The notes beneath the pieces were generated by a model that was not told the DNA's origin, made no database searches, and saw nothing but the letters and a program-made list of their open reading frames with translations. Both the position numbers and the translations under genes were made by a program. A DNA stretch of 64,000 bases from Planctomycetota bacterium (GTDB lineage Bacteria > Planctomycetota > Phycisphaerae > Phycisphaerales > SM1A02): NCBI GenBank assembly GCA_022566535.1, contig JADFIR010000013.1, positions 1 through 64,000 on the forward strand. The letters are read 5' to 3'. Below, one piece after another: positions 63,149 to 64,000 of the stretch. Numbering within the stretch: the first letter of the stretch is position 1; each line of letters starts with the position of its first letter.

Positions 63149-64000
63149 TCAGTCGCCGTCATCAATCGGCAGCGGATCGGTCGCCTCCCCGCGCGTCCAG
63201 GCGCGGACGTTGGGCAGCAGCAGATCGGTGCAGAGGATCTTGAGGCATGCAGCTACCGGGATGGCCAACAACATGCCGTAGACACCCATGATGGAGCCGC
63301 CCGCCAACACCGCAACAAGGATCGTCACGGGATCCAGGTTGGTCGCCTTGCCCGCTATCATGGGAGTGAGAAGGTAGCCGTCGATGACCTGCACGATGCC
63401 GAACACCAGCGTCGGCCAAAGGATGACACCCCACCACCCCAACCATATTGTGGGCTCCTCGGCTGGCAGACCAAGCTGATTGAAGAACAGCAGGCCCACC
63501 GCCAGCGGAACGCCGACCATGCCGAGATACGGAACGGCACAGAAGACGCCGACCACGAAGCCCAGTGCGATCGAATATGGCACGTCGCAGATCCACCAAC
63601 CGATGGCAAGCATCGCACCCATGATCAGGGCGATCACAATTCGTCCCCGGACGAACCCGGCGACGACGCGGTCCATCTTGCTGAGCAATTCGAGGGTGCG
63701 CAGCCGGTTTGACTCGGGAATCAGGCTGCGGCCGAAGTTCGCCACGGCTGGGTACGAGGCGCTGAAAAAGAAGAAGTAAAACGGGATCAGGAACGCGAGG
63801 AACCCGAGGCGAATGATGCCGCCAAGCAACGCGCCCACCGCCCTGGCCCCGCCTTTGGCCAGACCGAGCCACCCCTGGGACTGCTGATCAGGTCCCTCGC
63901 TTGTGGAGGAGAGCCCAGAGACCCGCTGGAGCTCATCCCGCACGATAGCCCGGATGCGAGCCTCCTCATTCTCCCTGGTCGCGCTCATCTCGATCGCGAC
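63149..64000 (-). CDS. AI-2E family transporter (5' end outside window)
   Basis: The C-terminal 280 or so residues match the PerM/AI-2E transporter family: FLIPFYFFFFSASYPAVANF, VAGFVRGRIVIALIMGAMLA, GVFCAVPYLGMVGVPLAVGL and DGYLLTPMIAGKATNLDPV. At least six membrane helices are present. Family members have about 340-370 residues with two or three more helices at the N-terminus. Here the first conserved helices are missing and the frame remains open to the window edge, so the gene continues beyond 64000. The internal ATG at 63988 is not expected to be the start. Transport substrates vary and are unknown here. Confidence 0.83.
   Translation of the reverse strand, partial: VAIEMSATRENEEARIRAIVRDELQRVSGLSSTSEGPDQQSQGWLGLAKGGARAVGALLGGIIRLGFLAFLIPFYFFFFSASYPAVANFGRSLIPESNRLRTLELLSKMDRVVAGFVRGRIVIALIMGAMLAIGWWICDVPYSIALGFVVGVFCAVPYLGMVGVPLAVGLLFFNQLGLPAEEPTIWLGWWGVILWPTLVFGIVQVIDGYLLTPMIAGKATNLDPVTILVAVLAGGSIMGVYGMLLAIPVAACLKILCTDLLLPNVRAWTRGEATDPLPIDDGD

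Overview
This 64 kb, high-GC window carries about 55 densely packed genes and looks like a chromosomal core segment of a planctomycete, most likely class Phycisphaerae. The basis is the gene content. A secreted FG-GAP protein ends in two dockerin-like PDGCVDAFDL repeats. A membrane protein starts with a CPRCGYDLRG zinc ribbon. SecD and SecF are fused, EF-G is of the EF-G2 type, and a FlgI-like lipoprotein is interrupted by HEAT repeats. I see no rRNA, prophage, transposase or CRISPR array. One tRNA gene, tRNA-Val(UAC), is present.

Layout. 1-5.2 kb: a TIM-barrel sugar isomerase-like gene running off the left edge, then a tight rightward run of moaE, a membrane protein, nth, recX, cdsA and a zinc-ribbon coiled-coil protein. 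5.2-9.2 kb: nrdR (minus), then thrS and infC. thrS is preceded by what appears to be a complete leader-peptide attenuator: a promoter, a 19-residue Thr/Ile-rich peptide, an antiterminator strand and an intrinsic terminator. infC starts at an ATC codon. 9.4-20.3 kb: a phosphoesterase, a MATE transporter, an MDR dehydrogenase, a HEAT lipoprotein, an MBL hydrolase, a zinc-finger protein, a prenyltransferase-fold exported protein, a DUF885 peptidase-like protein and the FG-GAP protein. 20.7-32.6 kb: EF-G2, trmL, glyA, an exported endonuclease/phosphatase-fold protein, ogt, UDP-glucose dehydrogenase, tRNA-Val, elbB and the FlgI/HEAT lipoprotein. 32.6-39.6 kb: smc, a hydrolase, an FAD oxidoreductase and an aldo/keto reductase.

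39.6-49.0 kb is a leftward block: NUDIX, M50 site-2 protease, rhomboid protease, tgt, yajC, secDF and a LysM protein. It combines the conserved tgt-yajC-secDF export operon with two neighbouring intramembrane proteases that share a C-terminal tail motif. 49.0-50.7 kb holds an MlaF/MlaD-like lipid-transport pair without its permease. 50.8-54.8 kb (minus) is xseA-xseB-prepilin peptidase-ompA lipoprotein, divergent from recG. polX and ffh follow. From 60.5 to 62.9 kb lies a small accessory patch: an ASCH gene carrying in-frame repeat inserts, a broken second copy of its 5' end, two unknown small genes and a lower-GC gene. The window ends in a partial AI-2E family transporter.

Three layers of non-coding structure recur. 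One is degenerate 7-bp-period repeats at gene ends. The second is GC hairpins followed by GGCTAT. The third is palindromic inserts that have entered coding sequence. The most notable result is the thrS leader, which looks like a thrL-style attenuator controlling an aminoacyl-tRNA synthetase rather than a biosynthetic operon.
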